Notes: generated by a model from the letters alone, not told the origin. Shown: positions 24,882 through 37,119, numbered from the stretch's first letter. The stretch is 64,000 bases of DNA from Labia minor (GCA_963082975.1 OY720344.1:36386033-36450032), one strand, 5' to 3'. Numbers and translations: made by a program.

Positions 24882-25160
24882 GATATGTACGAGACTGCCG
24901 TTGCTGCATATGTGTCCATTAATCATTGGCCCATGCGAATTAAACGATTAGAGCCCCTCGCAGTGATTAATTGGCCAACGAAGGTGGCTAAGAGAGAGAT
25001 TGCCCGGCAAGGAGAAATGAGGCTGGGGGGAGGGGCCCTCCTACCACAACGTTGATGGCCAGTTAAAACCATTTAGAAAGTGCCGAAGGCGAGGCGCCCT
25101 TACATATATAACGCCTATCCATTTAGATCTTTTCTCTTTAGGACAGAAGAGGTTTATCCT
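24720..25160. other. GC-richer island with AG microsatellite
   Basis: (AG)n at about 24850-24878 is followed by a block dense in homeodomain-like taat cores (attaatcattggcccatgcg, cagtgattaattggcc). No ORF beyond the translated repeat. Candidate enhancer. Confidence 0.35.
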
Positions 25161-25300
25161 CCCTCGCAAATACATATCTTTGCTAAATGTTAATCAAACT
25201 AAACTAAATAATAATCTGATCTATTTTGTTCTTATGTGATATGATCGTATCTTTGTAGAGATAGATTCTCTGTGAAATTAAGTTTGTCATTGTATTCCTA

Positions 25301-25802
25301 CGAGGGCAGGTAAATAGATTAGTGGCTTTTTGAATATAACACAGGTTTTTGGATAAAAAATTATTTTATTTTTCAACGTAGTTTCCTTTGAGTTCATTAC
25401 ACTCCGTCCAACGTTTGTGCAATTCTTTTATCTCTTCCAAAAAATAAGATTTGTCGAAGACATCAAAATAGGTATTTGTATGTGCAATGATTTCATCGTT
25501 GGAGTCAAATCTCTTTCCGGGAAGCCATTTCTTCAGGTATGAAAACAAGAAATAGTCACTAGGGGCTAAATTCGGAGAATAGGGCGGATGAGGGAGCAAT
25601 TCGTATCCCTATTCATTGATTTTCATGGAAATTCACTTTTTTCCATTTTCTTCTCCAATCACGAGGTCTGCTATTATTGGATGTAAACAAATACTAAAAG
25701 ACCTGGAGCTGGTTCAAATTTCAGCTGTTAGTTGACTGCTGACAGGAGTGTTGCCATTTCTTTTAAGAGACGGGAAATTCAAAGTCACGGATTTTTTGCT
25801 CT
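25301..25802 (-). mobile_element. Internally deleted mariner (family A, copy 2)
   Basis: The left TIR cgagggcagg follows a TA dinucleotide. The right TIR is eroded after 'aattcaaagtcacgg'. The minus strand at 25366-25599 still encodes HPPYSPNLAPSDYFLFSYLKK through HKRWTECNELKGNYVEK, the complete C-terminus of a mariner transposase including the third catalytic Asp (SDYFLF). Upstream on the minus strand comes the start region MEKSEF joined almost directly to the KIHELGYELL-type segment, so the DNA-binding domain and first catalytic residues are deleted. The same junction occurs in copies 1 and 3. Confidence 0.9.
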
Positions 25803-26082
25803 TGTTTTTATTTTAATCTTATTGGAGTATAGCGATAATTAAAGAAGTAAATGACCTTTATATATTGAAACTTACAGTAAGAATTATAGAATTGAGGAGG
25901 TAAAAGATTGGTGGAAGGAACAATTAGTCTAAATGAGAGAAATCTGTAAATAGTTAGTGAAAAATTTATTTATAAGTGAACCAATTGGAAAAAGTCTAAT
26001 GTCTAGCCAAATTTTGCAAAAGGAATATAATGTAAAATAACTTATGAGAAATTTAAGAGAGAATAGAAGTTGAAAGAAAATG

Positions 26083-26135
26083 ACTTAGGATACGGACAGA
26101 TGGATAAATCAAGTTATTGGGGCCAAGAACTTCTA
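26083..26135 (+). mobile_element. Non-LTR retrotransposon C-terminal fragment, eroded
   Basis: Nucleotide-level similarity to the end of the family ORF: a degraded 'aggatacggac' followed by ggggccaagaactt, corresponding to AQDRDTWR ... AAKNF in the copy at 31137-31230. It lies just upstream of a larger RT fragment in the same orientation. Confidence 0.5.
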
Positions 26136-26249
26136 TAATATGATGATTTCATTTACACTACAGTAAAATAGAGATATGTAGTTTCGAATTATTCAATTTT
26201 ATGGATTTTTATTTTTCTGAATTAATAAATAAATATATATACGTATTAT

Positions 26250-26810
26250 ATAACGACTTAAATATAAAGGGAGATTCGGCAATTGCAATTATAGATAGTG
26301 TAGAAAAATTAATTGAAGCAGGAAAAGATGTGGGACGATAAATTAATAATGCTAAGAAAAAGTATTTAGTAACAGAGAGGAATAGTATTAACACACAAAA
26401 TGTTAATATACAAGGTATAGAATTTGAAAATGTAGAAAAATTTAAATACTTAGGTTCTGTGATAACGAAAGATAATAATATTCGAGATGAGTTTAAAGCA
26501 AGGTTACCATCGGGAAGCGCCTGTTATCATGCAATAAAGGGGCTTATCGAATCAAAATTATTATCAAAGGGGATAAAAGTTAAAATATATAAAACAATTA
26601 TTTTACCGGTTGTATTATATGGATGTGAGGCATGGTCTTTCACCTTAGGTGACGAGAGTAGATTTAGAATATTTGAGAATAGGATTCTGCGAAGCATTTA
26701 TGAACCAGAGAAAGATGAGGTCACCGGGGAATGACGAAGATTGCATAACGAGGAATTGCATGACCTCTATGCATCTCCAGATATAGTTAGAATTATTTTC
26801 AATCATAATT
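26250..26810 (+). pseudogene. Non-LTR retrotransposon reverse transcriptase, 5'-truncated C-terminal part
   Basis: Translation starts inside the catalytic YADD box region (NDLNIKGDSA) and continues SVEKLIEAGKDVG, then FENVEKFKYLGSVITKDNN, IKVKIYKTIILPVVLYGCEA, FRIFENRILRSIYEPEKDEV and RRLHNEELHDLYASPDIVRI. This is the thumb and C-terminal region of a LINE RT. In-frame stops occur at GR*INN (about 26338) and where a conserved Trp (GEWRRL) reads TGA (26732-26734). It shares the SVEKLIEAGK / FENVEKFKYLG segments with the minus-strand copy at 31988-32585. Dead copy. Confidence 0.92.
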
Positions 26811-26811
26811 T

Positions 26812-26905
26812 GACCCCCCCCCCCATCTGAAATGTTTCAGAGCATCGAAAAATCATCTTACTTTTTTTTTAGAACATATAGAAAAAAAAATTTTTCACAC
26901 TTTGT
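26812..26905. mobile_element. Partial relative of the 47.9 kb hAT MITE
   Basis: A C-run is followed by aaaatcatcttac and tttagaacatatagaaaaaa, paralleling two internal blocks of the MITE at 47882-48266 (aaaatcatcttacc, agaaccatattgaaaaaa). No TIRs recognised, so this is a truncated copy inserted near the end of the LINE fragment. Confidence 0.45.
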
Positions 26906-26909
26906 TCAC

Positions 26910-28025
26910 TGATATAACATAATATAAGGTGATCTTTGAAAAGTATTTTTAAATTTAAATTAATACTTAAGAATTATTATTTAATTTGAATTACAATGAC
27001 AATATTATTTATTTTAAAAATCGAAATATAAATTTTAATTTAAAACTAAAAATTTCAATTTGGAAGTTTTCATTTCTGGCTGCCTAAATGTCAGGGGCTA
27101 TTCTCCAGTGTAGTGTCGAGTTTGTTACACATGCATAACCAAGCATATCTGTCAACGGTAAGCGAATTTTCTATTGAATAATACCCATCAACGAATTATT
27201 ACCATCCTCCTCATTCAATAGAAATCATTAGAGAAATGTAATACATTTCTTAATTTTTTTTATTTTAAATAAATTTAAATGTCTCTTGCTTGGTTTCTAT
27301 CTCAATATTTCATATGTATACCTATTATGCAAAATATAAAAATCATCTAAATAAATTTAAAATATAACTAATTATTTAATTAAAAAATGAAAATATTTTT
27401 ATTGAAATACAATACTTATATATACAATAATCTAGAAGTATAAATCTCTAATAAAATAAATTCCATCCAAAATATTTTCTCTATTTTATTACTTGTATTA
27501 TGGCAAATTAATATAATTAATCATTATACACAATTATTAGCAAAAATCAAACAAACTTATATTAATTTTATTGGATTTGTACTAATAAATATAATTATTA
27601 TATTGAATTCTATTAATTATTTTATATCTGTTAAATGTTATTTTATGAATTTATTAAAAAACATTCTTATTTTTACAAATCCTTTTATTTATACACAATT
27701 CAATTTTTTATTTATTTAACAATCTAATATGATTCTAGTGAGTACCAATTTTCATATATATATGCGTATATATAGATACGTATATGATATTTTAGAAAGG
27801 AATAATTATTTTTTCTATATCTTTTACCTCCCAACCATTCAATTATGTATTAACTGTCTTAACCTAATTTCTTAGACTCGTTGAAAAATTCATCTAAATT
27901 GTGATGTTATAATAATGGATTTGCCTTCAATCACACTACATCAAATGTTAAATAGAATTTTGCTTTTTTTTTGAAAACAAAAATAAGTACAAAGATTTAC
28001 TTTTGGTGTTGCTGGTTGGTTGGGA
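26910..28025. other. AT-rich sequence; small mixed patch 27060-27210
   Basis: The patch at 27060-27210 has balanced composition but no recognisable product. The rest is AT-rich. Confidence 0.4.
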
Positions 28026-28029
28026 GTCA

Positions 28030-28560
28030 TTTTGAATGATCTTTCTGGTAGAAGCCTTTAATGAAATATACAGTTTCTCTTAAGCTCGATTGCTTCCAAT
28101 TTCGTAAGTCGGGTATTTTTTTTTTAATGCGTTCCTTCCTAATTTATTGGCGCAGATTCTTTAGCACTGGGAACGGGTGTCGGCGTCAATTTGTCTAGCA
28201 GCTAACAACCACCTCTAAAAGACTCGGCGGGTGGTTGGTTGCCTGTCTTAAGAGACACAAGTTGAACAACGATTTAAATAAACGAGATATCTCTCCCTCA
28301 CCCTCTTACACTCTTACACATACTCACATACACACTCCCTCTCTTTCTCTTTGTCGATTGGTTGACTTCAATTCACATCTCATTCAACTTGGACTCGAAA
28401 CGACAAGTTTAAACGAGCAAATTATTCACTTGACGATTTCACCAGCATACAACAAAATAATGGATGCGTCTCTACATCGATCTGAACACGATTAGCACCA
28501 ACTTATTCTCCCCTCCTCCCCTTTTACACCCGACTTACCCCCCATCGCTCTATAGAATAT
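28030..28560. other. GC-richer island, candidate regulatory element
   Basis: Balanced sequence with ggcgcagattctttagcac, CpG-containing cggcgggtggttgg and a CA/CT-rich stretch. The ORF at 28235-28495 is Thr/Ser/His-rich from the repeat tract and unrecognised. Confidence 0.3.
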
Positions 28561-28889
28561 TAGCAAACTTCAATATATCTTTAAAATTAAAAAAAAAACT
28601 TAATTAAATTAAGATGAAGATATTTATATACAATTTCTGAATTCAAATTTAAAATACCGATTATAAGCCTTTTACATTTTAATATTTCAATAATCAATTT
28701 TGAATATGTTTTTGATGTTTTATGTGTATAGATGTTTGTAAGAAGTGTAAATATATGGCCATTGTTTAATTAAAAATCATAAGAAAAACAATTTTTCATT
28801 GTAAATATGATTTTTTGTGATTCTTTATCTTTAAAATTATTTATGGTTTTTATATTTCTCTAGAGATTTTACAGAAAATTTAAAAATTA

Positions 28890-28896
28890 AATCCAT

Positions 28897-28924
<28 letters not shown>
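28890..28924. repeat. TA microsatellite
   Basis: Run of alternating TA of about 30 bp. Similar tracts occur at 29690-29712, 45340-45360 and 58901-58932. Confidence 0.85.
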
Positions 28925-28927
<3 letters not shown>

Positions 28928-29029
28928 TGAATTGTTGTAATATATCTATTTTTCAAAACCAATCACGATACAATACAATGCAAAAAACTCTTTTTTTTGT
29001 CATTGAGGCAACTGTTTATAAGTGAAAAA

Positions 29030-29560
29030 GATGGTCTCTCGGCTTAAGCTCATATGGAACCTAATTTCCTTTCTTTTGAATCATTCCCAATTCTTTTAAC
29101 TGCTGCGAAACAACTTGTTAAGTCACTTCCAACGTTTTTTAAGTTATTTTTGCGTTTGGCTCTAATCTTCATTTCAATTCTTCATTTTCAAACTGCTCAT
29201 GTCGTTCTTGGTCTTCCAATCACAGACCATCCGTTACCCTTCCAATGCAAGTACACCACTTCTGGCGCATTTATTTGGTTAGATGCTAGAGCATGATCGC
29301 CATAAACTTCCACTAAAATACGATGACATTCGGCATCACTTTTCTTCATATTAAAGTAATGAATAATGAAGAAATTCACGCAAAGTCAACTTTTCAAATA
29401 GGTTGACATTTAAAAAAAAAATGTTTATGCTTCAACCAAATGATATATAGTGAAAAAGAAGCACAATTTCAAATGATATAGTCACAATTGATCACGATTC
29501 AGAAATACCAGTTACGCCATCTCTTAGAAAACCGCACGAATTAATTTGTACTTGCAATAA
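29030..29560 (-). pseudogene. Mariner remnant (N-terminal and linker part, third lineage)
   Basis: The minus strand encodes FIIHYFNMKKSDAECHRILV followed by EVYGDHALASNQINAP, the first helix-turn-helix of a mariner transposase. Further along (about 29110 down to 29030) comes ELGMIQKKGN*VPYELKPRD, the linker before the catalytic domain, in which the conserved Trp codon has become TAG. The right edge carries aaaccgcacgaat (about 29530), like a mariner terminal inverted repeat, so the 5' end of the element is at the right. The catalytic domain is absent. Order and strand are consistent for one truncated element. Confidence 0.85.
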
Positions 29561-29564
29561 ATTG

Positions 29565-29678
29565 GAAAAAACATTGTTAATAATATATATGCTATAATAT
29601 ATAATATTTTGTTTGAAATAATTAATTTTATATATGTGAATTAATTGAATGTCTGTATAAAAACTTGTAAACCAATGT

Positions 29679-29718
<40 letters not shown>

Positions 29719-31130
29719 CTATGAATTATTAAGAATAATATAATTTAAGGAATAAGTTAATAAATTGTCATGTAAAAATTTAATATAGTATATTCTATAG
29801 TATTTTATAAAAAAAACTATTTATTGAATATATTTTTAGTATTATTATTATTCTCATTATTATTATTAAAGGGATATTTAAATAAAATAATTTAAATATC
29901 TCTGGATCGTTACTCTTTCTACTGTCAACACATTCACACTCGCCCACTTAACCATTTTCTCACCTCACAACCACCTGTTGTACTTAAAATATTGGATTTA
30001 AATAAGGGCGCTGTATAAAACTACCCTTCAAGCTAGGCAACTACCGCCTCTTGTGGTCAACTTCTGAACTTTCTTATTTGAGCGTGTTGCTAAGAGATGG
30101 CGTGTGTATCTAAAATTTCTTACCCCTATATCTTGATGCTAGAAAAAATTATAGTATTATGCCTAAGTATTTTACTGTAAAGAAAAATAATCAGGAAAAA
30201 TTTTTTTATTTTTTTTTCAATCATTTTAATTTTATTTTTCAACTCTTAGATCTAAAAACTTATATATTTATTTAATACAAAAATTTATATCTTTAATATT
30301 ATATTAACTTTAAGGAAAAAAAATTGTTTACTTATTTTGATGATTATGAACAATTATTCTCCTTTTATTTACACTCTATTATCCAGGAATAATTAAGTGT
30401 GATTATCCCACAAGAAGAGCTAATCAGTTGACTTTTGAAAAAATATAAGAAATAGGCTATCATTTCTTAATTTTATATATGTCATTAAATAAGCTCTTTT
30501 ACTGAAATTACTGAAATTAATATATGATTTATTCTTGAACAAATAATTACGATAATTATGATAATATTAAAAAAAATAAATATTTCCTTATTAGTTCATC
30601 GACTTTCCACCAGGTAGTAGCATCTTCCGTTGCTTCCTTCTTTATGTTCCAAATAGATTTTTTCTAATACATACGCTCTCGAAAATTTCTCATTTAAATT
30701 TTTTAATGAAAAATTAAATTAATTAGATATTTAATTGATTGAAGTTCTTAAAGAAATTTTCACGAGAAAATCATCAATTCAATTCATCTACTTTTAGTTA
30801 GGGTTTGTTTAAAATATACACTATACAAATCAAAATTTTATTTTAAATTTAAATTAAAAATTGTTATGTGTTTGTGGGTGTGTATGATTCTACTCCATTT
30901 TCCAAAACAATATAGGATTATATCGTTTGACAATTTATATTATTGTAGATAGTAGAATTACGGTAATGCGACAGTTCAATTGAAATTGAATACCCATAAA
31001 GGTTTGGACGTTTTAATAAATTGTTTTCAAAAACCTGTCTAATAATTTTGAAATTATTTTAAAAAATTCATGTTTTTTTTCAACTTTTAACAAAGATTTC
31101 CTAATAATACAAATTAATTACTATTTTATA
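29565..31130. other. AT-rich sequence; small mixed patch 29915-30130
   Basis: The patch near 30085 contains taagagatggcgtg, matching in inverse the sequence beside the 29.5 kb mariner end (tacgccatctctta). A second mariner scrap in the opposite orientation is possible. Otherwise nothing recognised. Confidence 0.35.
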
Positions 31131-31136
31131 TTGAAT

Positions 31137-31230
31137 CTATCTATCTATCTATTTCTTTGGCTCTACGGGACTCGAAAGTTCTTGGCCGCAACAACCACAC
31201 TTCTCCAAGTATCCCTATCCTGAGCCACAA
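31137..31230 (-). mobile_element. Non-LTR retrotransposon 3' end with (AGAT)n tail
   Basis: The minus strand reads WAQDRDTWRSVVVAAKNFRVP followed by a stop, then agccaaagaaatagatagat. This gives the C-terminus and 3' tail of the family whose RT fragments are at 26.25 and 32.0 kb. The tetranucleotide tail is as expected for a retrotransposon 3' end. Confidence 0.75.
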
Positions 31231-31239
31231 TTTATTGAA

Positions 31240-31980
31240 TCTACTTTAATATAATGATTAATTTCCAAAAACAATATATAATTTTAAACTTAATAAAAAG
31301 AAAAACGAATAAAATTAGTTTATATAATTTTATTATGTTATTATAAAATTATGAAATTTTATCATTGATTTTATTTTTTTAAAATTAATTACTAATTATT
31401 ATTATTATTAATTATGTATTTTGAAATTGGAATTAATTTTATGCTTGGTAAAAATAATTTTTAATATCGAAAGACTAAATAGGCTTGCTACAGTAAACAA
31501 GTACAGTAAATAAAAAGTTTATTAAATTCTTAAATTGAAATGTCTTTGAATTGTAATTTTTATATACTTTCTACATGCAAATTTTAAAAACCTTTTCAAT
31601 AAATTATAAACAATGATCAAAATATGTAATTATACAATATTATAAATCTTTAAGTTGAATTGTTGTGGTGTACTAACAAGAGAAAATTACGTATAAAACA
31701 GGTTAACTCCAGTGTATATACCCCTCTCTATTCTATTATAATTTTCTATAGGTTCATGTTATTTTGATTCAAATTATTCCATCTTTATATATACTCTTAA
31801 AATTCTTTAAAAATAATGTTTCTGTATATTTTTTCAATTCATACATGCCACTTATAGCTACTATGATTAATTTTTATTAATTACCTAAATATATTCGCTT
31901 TACCTTTATATATTATTAGCTTTATTATAAGCTTATAGCTTATATTATATTAATATATTTTATTCTATATATTATTAATT
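31240..31980. other. AT-rich sequence, nothing recognised
   Basis: No coding signal. It separates two same-orientation fragments of the LINE family. Confidence 0.45.
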
Positions 31981-31987
31981 TATGAAT

Positions 31988-32585
31988 ATCTATCTATCTC
32001 TGTGACTCTACGGAACTCGAAAGTTCTTGGTCGCATTATCTTTCGTTATCACAGAGAACCTAAGTATTTAAATTTTTCTACATTTTCAAATTCTATATCT
32101 TGTATATTAAGATTTTGTGTGTTAATACTATACCTCTCTGTTACTAAATACTTTGTCTTAGCATTATTAATTTATAGTCCCACCTCTTTTCCTGCTTCAA
32201 TTAATTTTTCTACACTATCTATAATTGCAATTGCCGAATCTCCTATTATATTTAAGTTGTCTGCGTAACCTGATACTTGTTTTTTTGTTTAATTCGATTC
32301 CGTTTGACCTCTTCCCAATTTTTCTAATTTCATATTCCAGAACTAAATTAAATAAAATTAGTGATAATGCGTCTCCTTGTTTTAATCCATTTCGAATTTC
32401 GAAAGTTTCTGACAATTGATTCCCGCATCTTACTCTTCCTTTACTACCCACAAGACAAATTTGAATCATACGAACTACTTTTTTTGGAATTCCCATTAAG
32501 ATCAAGATTTAAAAAAGTTTTTCCCGCTCTACTGAGTCATATGCTTTTGTAAAGTTGGTGAACAATTAATTTATGAATTCTAATA
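31988..32585 (-). pseudogene. Non-LTR retrotransposon RT, 5'-truncated and internally deleted
   Basis: On the minus strand, from right to left: LFTNFTKAYDSVEREKLF (RT fingers), a stop, ILMGIPKKVVRMIQICLVGS, GNQLSETFEIRNGLKQGDAL, then YADNLNIIGDSA (catalytic YADD altered to YADN). Next come SVEKLIEAGKEVG and FENVEKFKYLG, then a jump from the VITKDN position straight to TKNFRVP-stop and an agatagatagat tail. Everything between the thumb and the last residues is therefore deleted. Frameshifts and stops are present. Confidence 0.9.
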
Positions 32586-32589
32586 TATC

Positions 32590-33560
32590 TCTTCTATATC
32601 GAATATATATCATTCTTAAGCTAAAAATAACAAAATCAAAGTCCTGAAGAAGATTGTGATATGTAATCGAAACGCCAACATATTGATTTGAAAAATAAGT
32701 TGAAGAATTTCATTTCGAAACTTGTGTTTTACTGGTAGATGCCCGCTACTAACTTCTAATCTATTATATTAAATATATCTTTATATAAATGACAGTACAG
32801 TAGTCCCTTCCCTGTTTACTTCCAACATTTCCAACTCTACCATAAAAATATATATTTATTATTGTTTAATTTATTATTTTATATTTACGACTCTCTAAAA
32901 AATATCATAACATCATGGAATAATATGAAAACCTAAACTATGAATATTGTGATACTAGAAATTTTGAGAAACTGTTGATAAAATGCCCGAAGTTAGAGAT
33001 GTCGTCACATTAGGTGAGAAATTTATTGTAGACAGATTTGAAGATTTATAATCAGATAATTTTCTTACTTCCGATGAATAACTTACTGTTTATTATATTT
33101 TAACCAAAGATCTGGAATTCTATGGAAGATCTTATGATTGTAGAAGAAAAACTTATAAAATATAACCTTTCGTAGAAATTTAAATCACCTTGTTACATAT
33201 GCAGGAATATATGGTAATATATAGTAAATTACAATCAAAAGACTAAAAACTGTGTTTTCTATTTAATTCAAATCTTGCGTTAATTTTGGGACACCCTTTA
33301 TATAGGTGATATATAATATATGTAATAATAATAATATATACTATAGTATATGAGTAATTAGTCATAATTAGTCATTTTTTCAAGATCAGAGGCCTATATA
33401 TCAATCATCACTTACCTGATTGTTTCAAGTGAACATGTGTTTTAAAGGTGATATTTAATTGAAAATAATTTTTAATTCGTTGCAGTAGTGGTTTGATCCA
33501 TTCTTTATAAATATTTTGATTTTATAGATGTACTTCGATCTATCTGGTCAGTCATGCACT
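32590..33560. other. Mixed AT-rich sequence with possible transposon scraps
   Basis: Near 32640-32680 the phrase cctgaagaagattgtgatat ... gaaacgcc resembles a stem-loop-like signature seen in some retroelement UTRs. Near 33280-33300, attttgggacacccttta resembles DNA-transposon ends. Neither is bounded, so no element is called. Confidence 0.3.
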
Positions 33561-33574
33561 GAAAGAGCAATGCA

Positions 33575-33720
33575 ATTTTACAACAGATGGAGTAAGAACA
33601 AGCTGTAAGAAATAGAAGAGGCACTAAACATCAACCACATAATAGTTTGTAATCATTTGAAAAGCACAAGCTAAAAAAGATCAATTTTTGGCAATCAAAT
33701 GGCAAAAACCATAGTGGCAT
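33575..33720 (+). mobile_element. Probable mariner helix-turn-helix fragment
   Basis: The + strand reads QFYNRWSKNKL*EIEEALNI and NHIIVCNHLK, resembling the second helix-turn-helix of mariner transposases (EIAEALNI.H.TV.NHLK). There is one in-frame stop, and flanking sequence is not informative. It could be a short relic; assignment is by eye. Confidence 0.5.
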
Positions 33721-34014
33721 CATAATGTTTATATTTTAATGTTAATAGAAATTAATTGTTTTAAACAAGAATATTTTATATAAAATGATTTTTGTTGAAC
33801 TTTTTTGATTCCATAATTTTCAGTTGAAGTATTCTTGCAAGTGGATTTTTAAAATCTAGTAAAGAACATGTTTACTTTTTTTCTATTGAAAATCGATTGA
33901 ACATCTATGATGATGTGTTATGTATTCAAAAGAAGAATCTTAACGTCTATTTGATTTTTTTCTTTAAGGATATATCTTTTATTTCATCTTTGTATTTTTT
34001 TTTATTTATAAAAA

Positions 34015-34060
34015 TATATTTTTATATTATATAGAGAATATATATATATATAAAAGAGAA
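34015..34060. repeat. TA tract followed by GA microsatellite
   Basis: Alternating TA (about 34037-34050), then gagaaagagagagagagag up to about 34075. Confidence 0.8.
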
Positions 34061-34061
34061 A

Positions 34062-34865
34062 GAGAGAGAGAGAAGGAATTAAGAGAAACGGTGGAAGAAA
34101 CATCGAAACGGGTTGTCCACTTTTGAATAAACCTCGATTTTCTTTTTGCCTGCTATATACGGACCAAAGAGAGCTGAGAGAGAGAGAGAGAGAAAGAGAG
34201 GAAAAAAAGAAAATCGCTGTGCGATTAAATTGGCGCTCTGGCATTGGTGGCGAGCGTATATATGCGGGCCCCCAACTCCCCCACATAGTAGGGCTTCGAT
34301 TTTAAGGGGATGAGATAGCAAGAGAGTGAGAGAGTAAAAAGAGAAAGAGAGAGAACAAGAGATAAAAAAAAATACAAGAACTCGAGGTAAAATGGGTCGA
34401 CTCGTTTCAGAGGGGGTTGGGAGGTGGCGAGAAACGAAGGAAAGAGTCTCTCTCTCCCCCTCCCCTTTCCACCCTTATGGACGAGAGATAGGAAGCATCA
34501 AGGGGACGAACGGACGAACGGAAGAGGGGAAGTCGGGCGTTCGAGAAGAGAGTTAGTGGGGGAGGGGTTGATAGTTTTCGGGCGGCGCCGCGTGTCTGGC
34601 TCACACAAATACAGCCACTGCTTCTCTCTTTCTCTGGCACATTTATAGGGTGGCACGAAAATGTTCCTCCATCCGTTTAAAAAATGTAGGTACTGAGTGG
34701 ATGGGTGGCTGACGTTGATGCGCGGGGGTGGCTAAAGAAGGCGGCAGCGGTATGGGTGGAGTGGAAAAGGAGAATGTCATTTATACATCCAATGCATCCA
34801 ATGGATCCAATTGATGGACAGAATATTAAGAAGTTCCCCATCCCCACAACTTTACATCTCATCTA
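34062..34865. promoter_or_regulatory. GC-rich island with GA tracts, candidate promoter or 5' UTR
   Basis: About 800 bp with three GA-rich tracts (around 34055-34075, 34170-34200, 34320-34360), CpG-rich phrases (ttcgggcggcgccgcgtg, gacgaacggacgaacgg) and balanced sequence between. ORFs overlap on both strands and are repeat-driven. It resembles the 16.1 kb island and may be a promoter or long 5' UTR. Confidence 0.3.
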
Positions 34866-34869
34866 ATTA

Positions 34870-35360
34870 ATCAAGAAAAAAGATAATAAAATTATATAAA
34901 TAAATAATAATATTTTTTAATTATTTCTGAAAAAAATTTCATATTTTTGTAAAATTAATTAAAAAAAAAACTAAAGTAATCAAAACAATATAAAATCTTA
35001 TGGATGTTTGCATGATCTTTATGAATTTTATAAAAAAGATTATTTTGAGTAATTTAAATGATGAAAGGAAATTTGAAAAATATCATCCTAATTCTTAAGC
35101 AAATTTATTAAAATATATAAATAATAATATAATAATAATAATAATAAACAAAATTAAAAAATAAAATTATTTTAAAAAAGTTGGCTGTAATTAAAATTAA
35201 TATCCTATAATTTACTGTTCTTTAAATTGTTTATGAAATTGATTGTAAATTTTTACACTTTATATATGTCCTAACAAAATCGTACAAGTTTCGAGAAATT
35301 TTATTTCGGAATATACTCTTAGACTTTTTATATTTATCTAATTTTAAACATTGTTTATAA
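34870..35360. other. AT-rich sequence, nothing recognised
   Basis: No coding or repeat boundary recognised. Confidence 0.5.
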
Positions 35361-35369
35361 TGTCTAAAA

Positions 35370-35557
35370 CAGTGTTTCCCAACATGGGGCCCTCATGGGG
35401 GGAAATTTGATTGTAAACGGCGGCAATTCGAAAATGGTCTCGACATGAGTTTAACCCTTTTTAATATTAAAAATTATGTATATGTTACATTGGGGGGCAT
35501 AAGAATTTTAGAAGGGCTTAGGTGGGCATGGCACAAAAAAAAAGTTGGGAAACACTG
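35370..35557. mobile_element. hAT-type MITE with 14-bp TIRs
   Basis: 188 bp bounded by cagtgtttcccaac and gttgggaaacactg (perfect inverted repeats), flanked by 8-bp target duplications gtctaaaa (35362-35369) and gtctaaac (35558-35565, one mismatch). The CAGTG..CCCAAC ends and 8-bp duplication are characteristic of hAT elements. No coding capacity. Confidence 0.9.
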
Positions 35558-35569
35558 GTCTAAACTCTT

Positions 35570-36560
35570 TTTGAATAAGTATATTTCGATCTTCCGTTGA
35601 TTTTTTTTTTAAATTTAAGTTCTCGTAGAATATTAATAATTTATTTTTTTATTAAGTGGTCTCCTGAAAGAAAAATGTCCAATTTCTGTTTTTTGTATTC
35701 CAATATACTTAACGTGGCCATTTATTTTTTTCGTAAAAACGGGACATTTTTTAATTTTCGGTAATAGTTTGAGCTAAGAAAACGTATATTTTTCATTATT
35801 TCTGTTTATTATAATGAAAATAACTGAAAAATATAGTAAATAATGTAACAATAAATTAGTATAATATTATAAAAATAAATTTAAAATACGGGACAAGCCA
35901 CGGGACTGTCCCTTTAAATATATTATAAATCTTCTAATTTGATACATTAATTAATGATAATTAATGATAATGACATGATAAATTGATTCAAGGGAATTTA
36001 TAATATGTATATATATTTAAAATGATGGATATGTTAAATTTTCCAAGATTGAGATAAACCCATCTATTCTATAATAATATATCAGATATTTTTTTATGAA
36101 TAGTTAGTTCTTACTAGATACAAATATTGTATTGCCTAAGCCTAACTATCAATAAATCTATACTTTTTGGAATGCTTTGAACATGTTTTTCTTAGTACTC
36201 TTGAAATATTCACTACCTTCATTTTAATAAGAAATATTAATTTTCTAAAGGTATGCCACGTTTGGACTGATTAGTTTTATTTAAAGAGGATTTAAATTAT
36301 TCTATTAAAGAATTATTATTTACATTTATTAATTTCAATTATTTTTATATTTTAAAAAAATTTTCGATTTTTTTATGAAATTAAAAAAATGGTTCCACAG
36401 AAAATATTTACGAGAAGAGAAAGTTCTATTTGTTAATGAATCCCTCAAATACACAAGTACCTTTGTTTATTGTTATATTTCTTTGAAGGTAATGGAAAGT
36501 AAAAAATGCCGGTTTATATTGTCAATAATATATTAATATAAATAATTTACCAGCAAATAC
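35570..36560. other. AT-rich sequence, nothing recognised
   Basis: No coding or repeat boundary recognised. Confidence 0.5.
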
Positions 36561-36564
36561 AAAA

Positions 36565-37110
36565 TAGAGGGAAAAATGGAAAAAAGGGCGGAGAAGGGAT
36601 TGACGAGGCAGCCAAAACGACTTCCCTTTGACTGCATAGAAAAATCTCATTAAAATTTCTCGTATCCTTTGAAAGGGTTTTCAACTTTTTAGTTTGCCTT
36701 GTGTTTGCACTATAAGGCCGTTCTACACCTGTCTCTGCTTCGTACACTTGCCTAGTATCCTACATTACCCTCCCGGGCACCACCCCCCATTTGAACCGTT
36801 GGCGTCGTTGCTGGAACCCTTAAGCCCGATGGTAGCTTTGAGCTGCTTGGCTGCCACCCCAGCCCTAAGGCAAACACCCCCAACACACCCACCCGACTGA
36901 GCCCTTTTCTCACCCTCTGAACCCATTGCCTCTCTGCCACCCCGAAAGCACCGTAGATACTACGTGGCCACCCCCGACCACGCATTTGCTTGCCATACTG
37001 CAGTAAACCATACTGCGGCAGCCAAACAACCCCTTTACGATTAGATATTAATAAAAGCTTAGACGAATTAATCGACAAGTGTTAAGGGAGGGGGCTGGGG
37101 CTTCCCTTAA
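36565..37110. other. GC-rich island, candidate regulatory element
   Basis: C-rich on the + strand (accctcccgggcaccacccc, ccaacacacccacccg). ORFs on both strands are low-complexity or unrecognised. A short palindromic-like phrase actgcagtaaaccatactg is seen near 37000. Confidence 0.35.
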
Positions 37111-37119
37111 ATCGGATTG

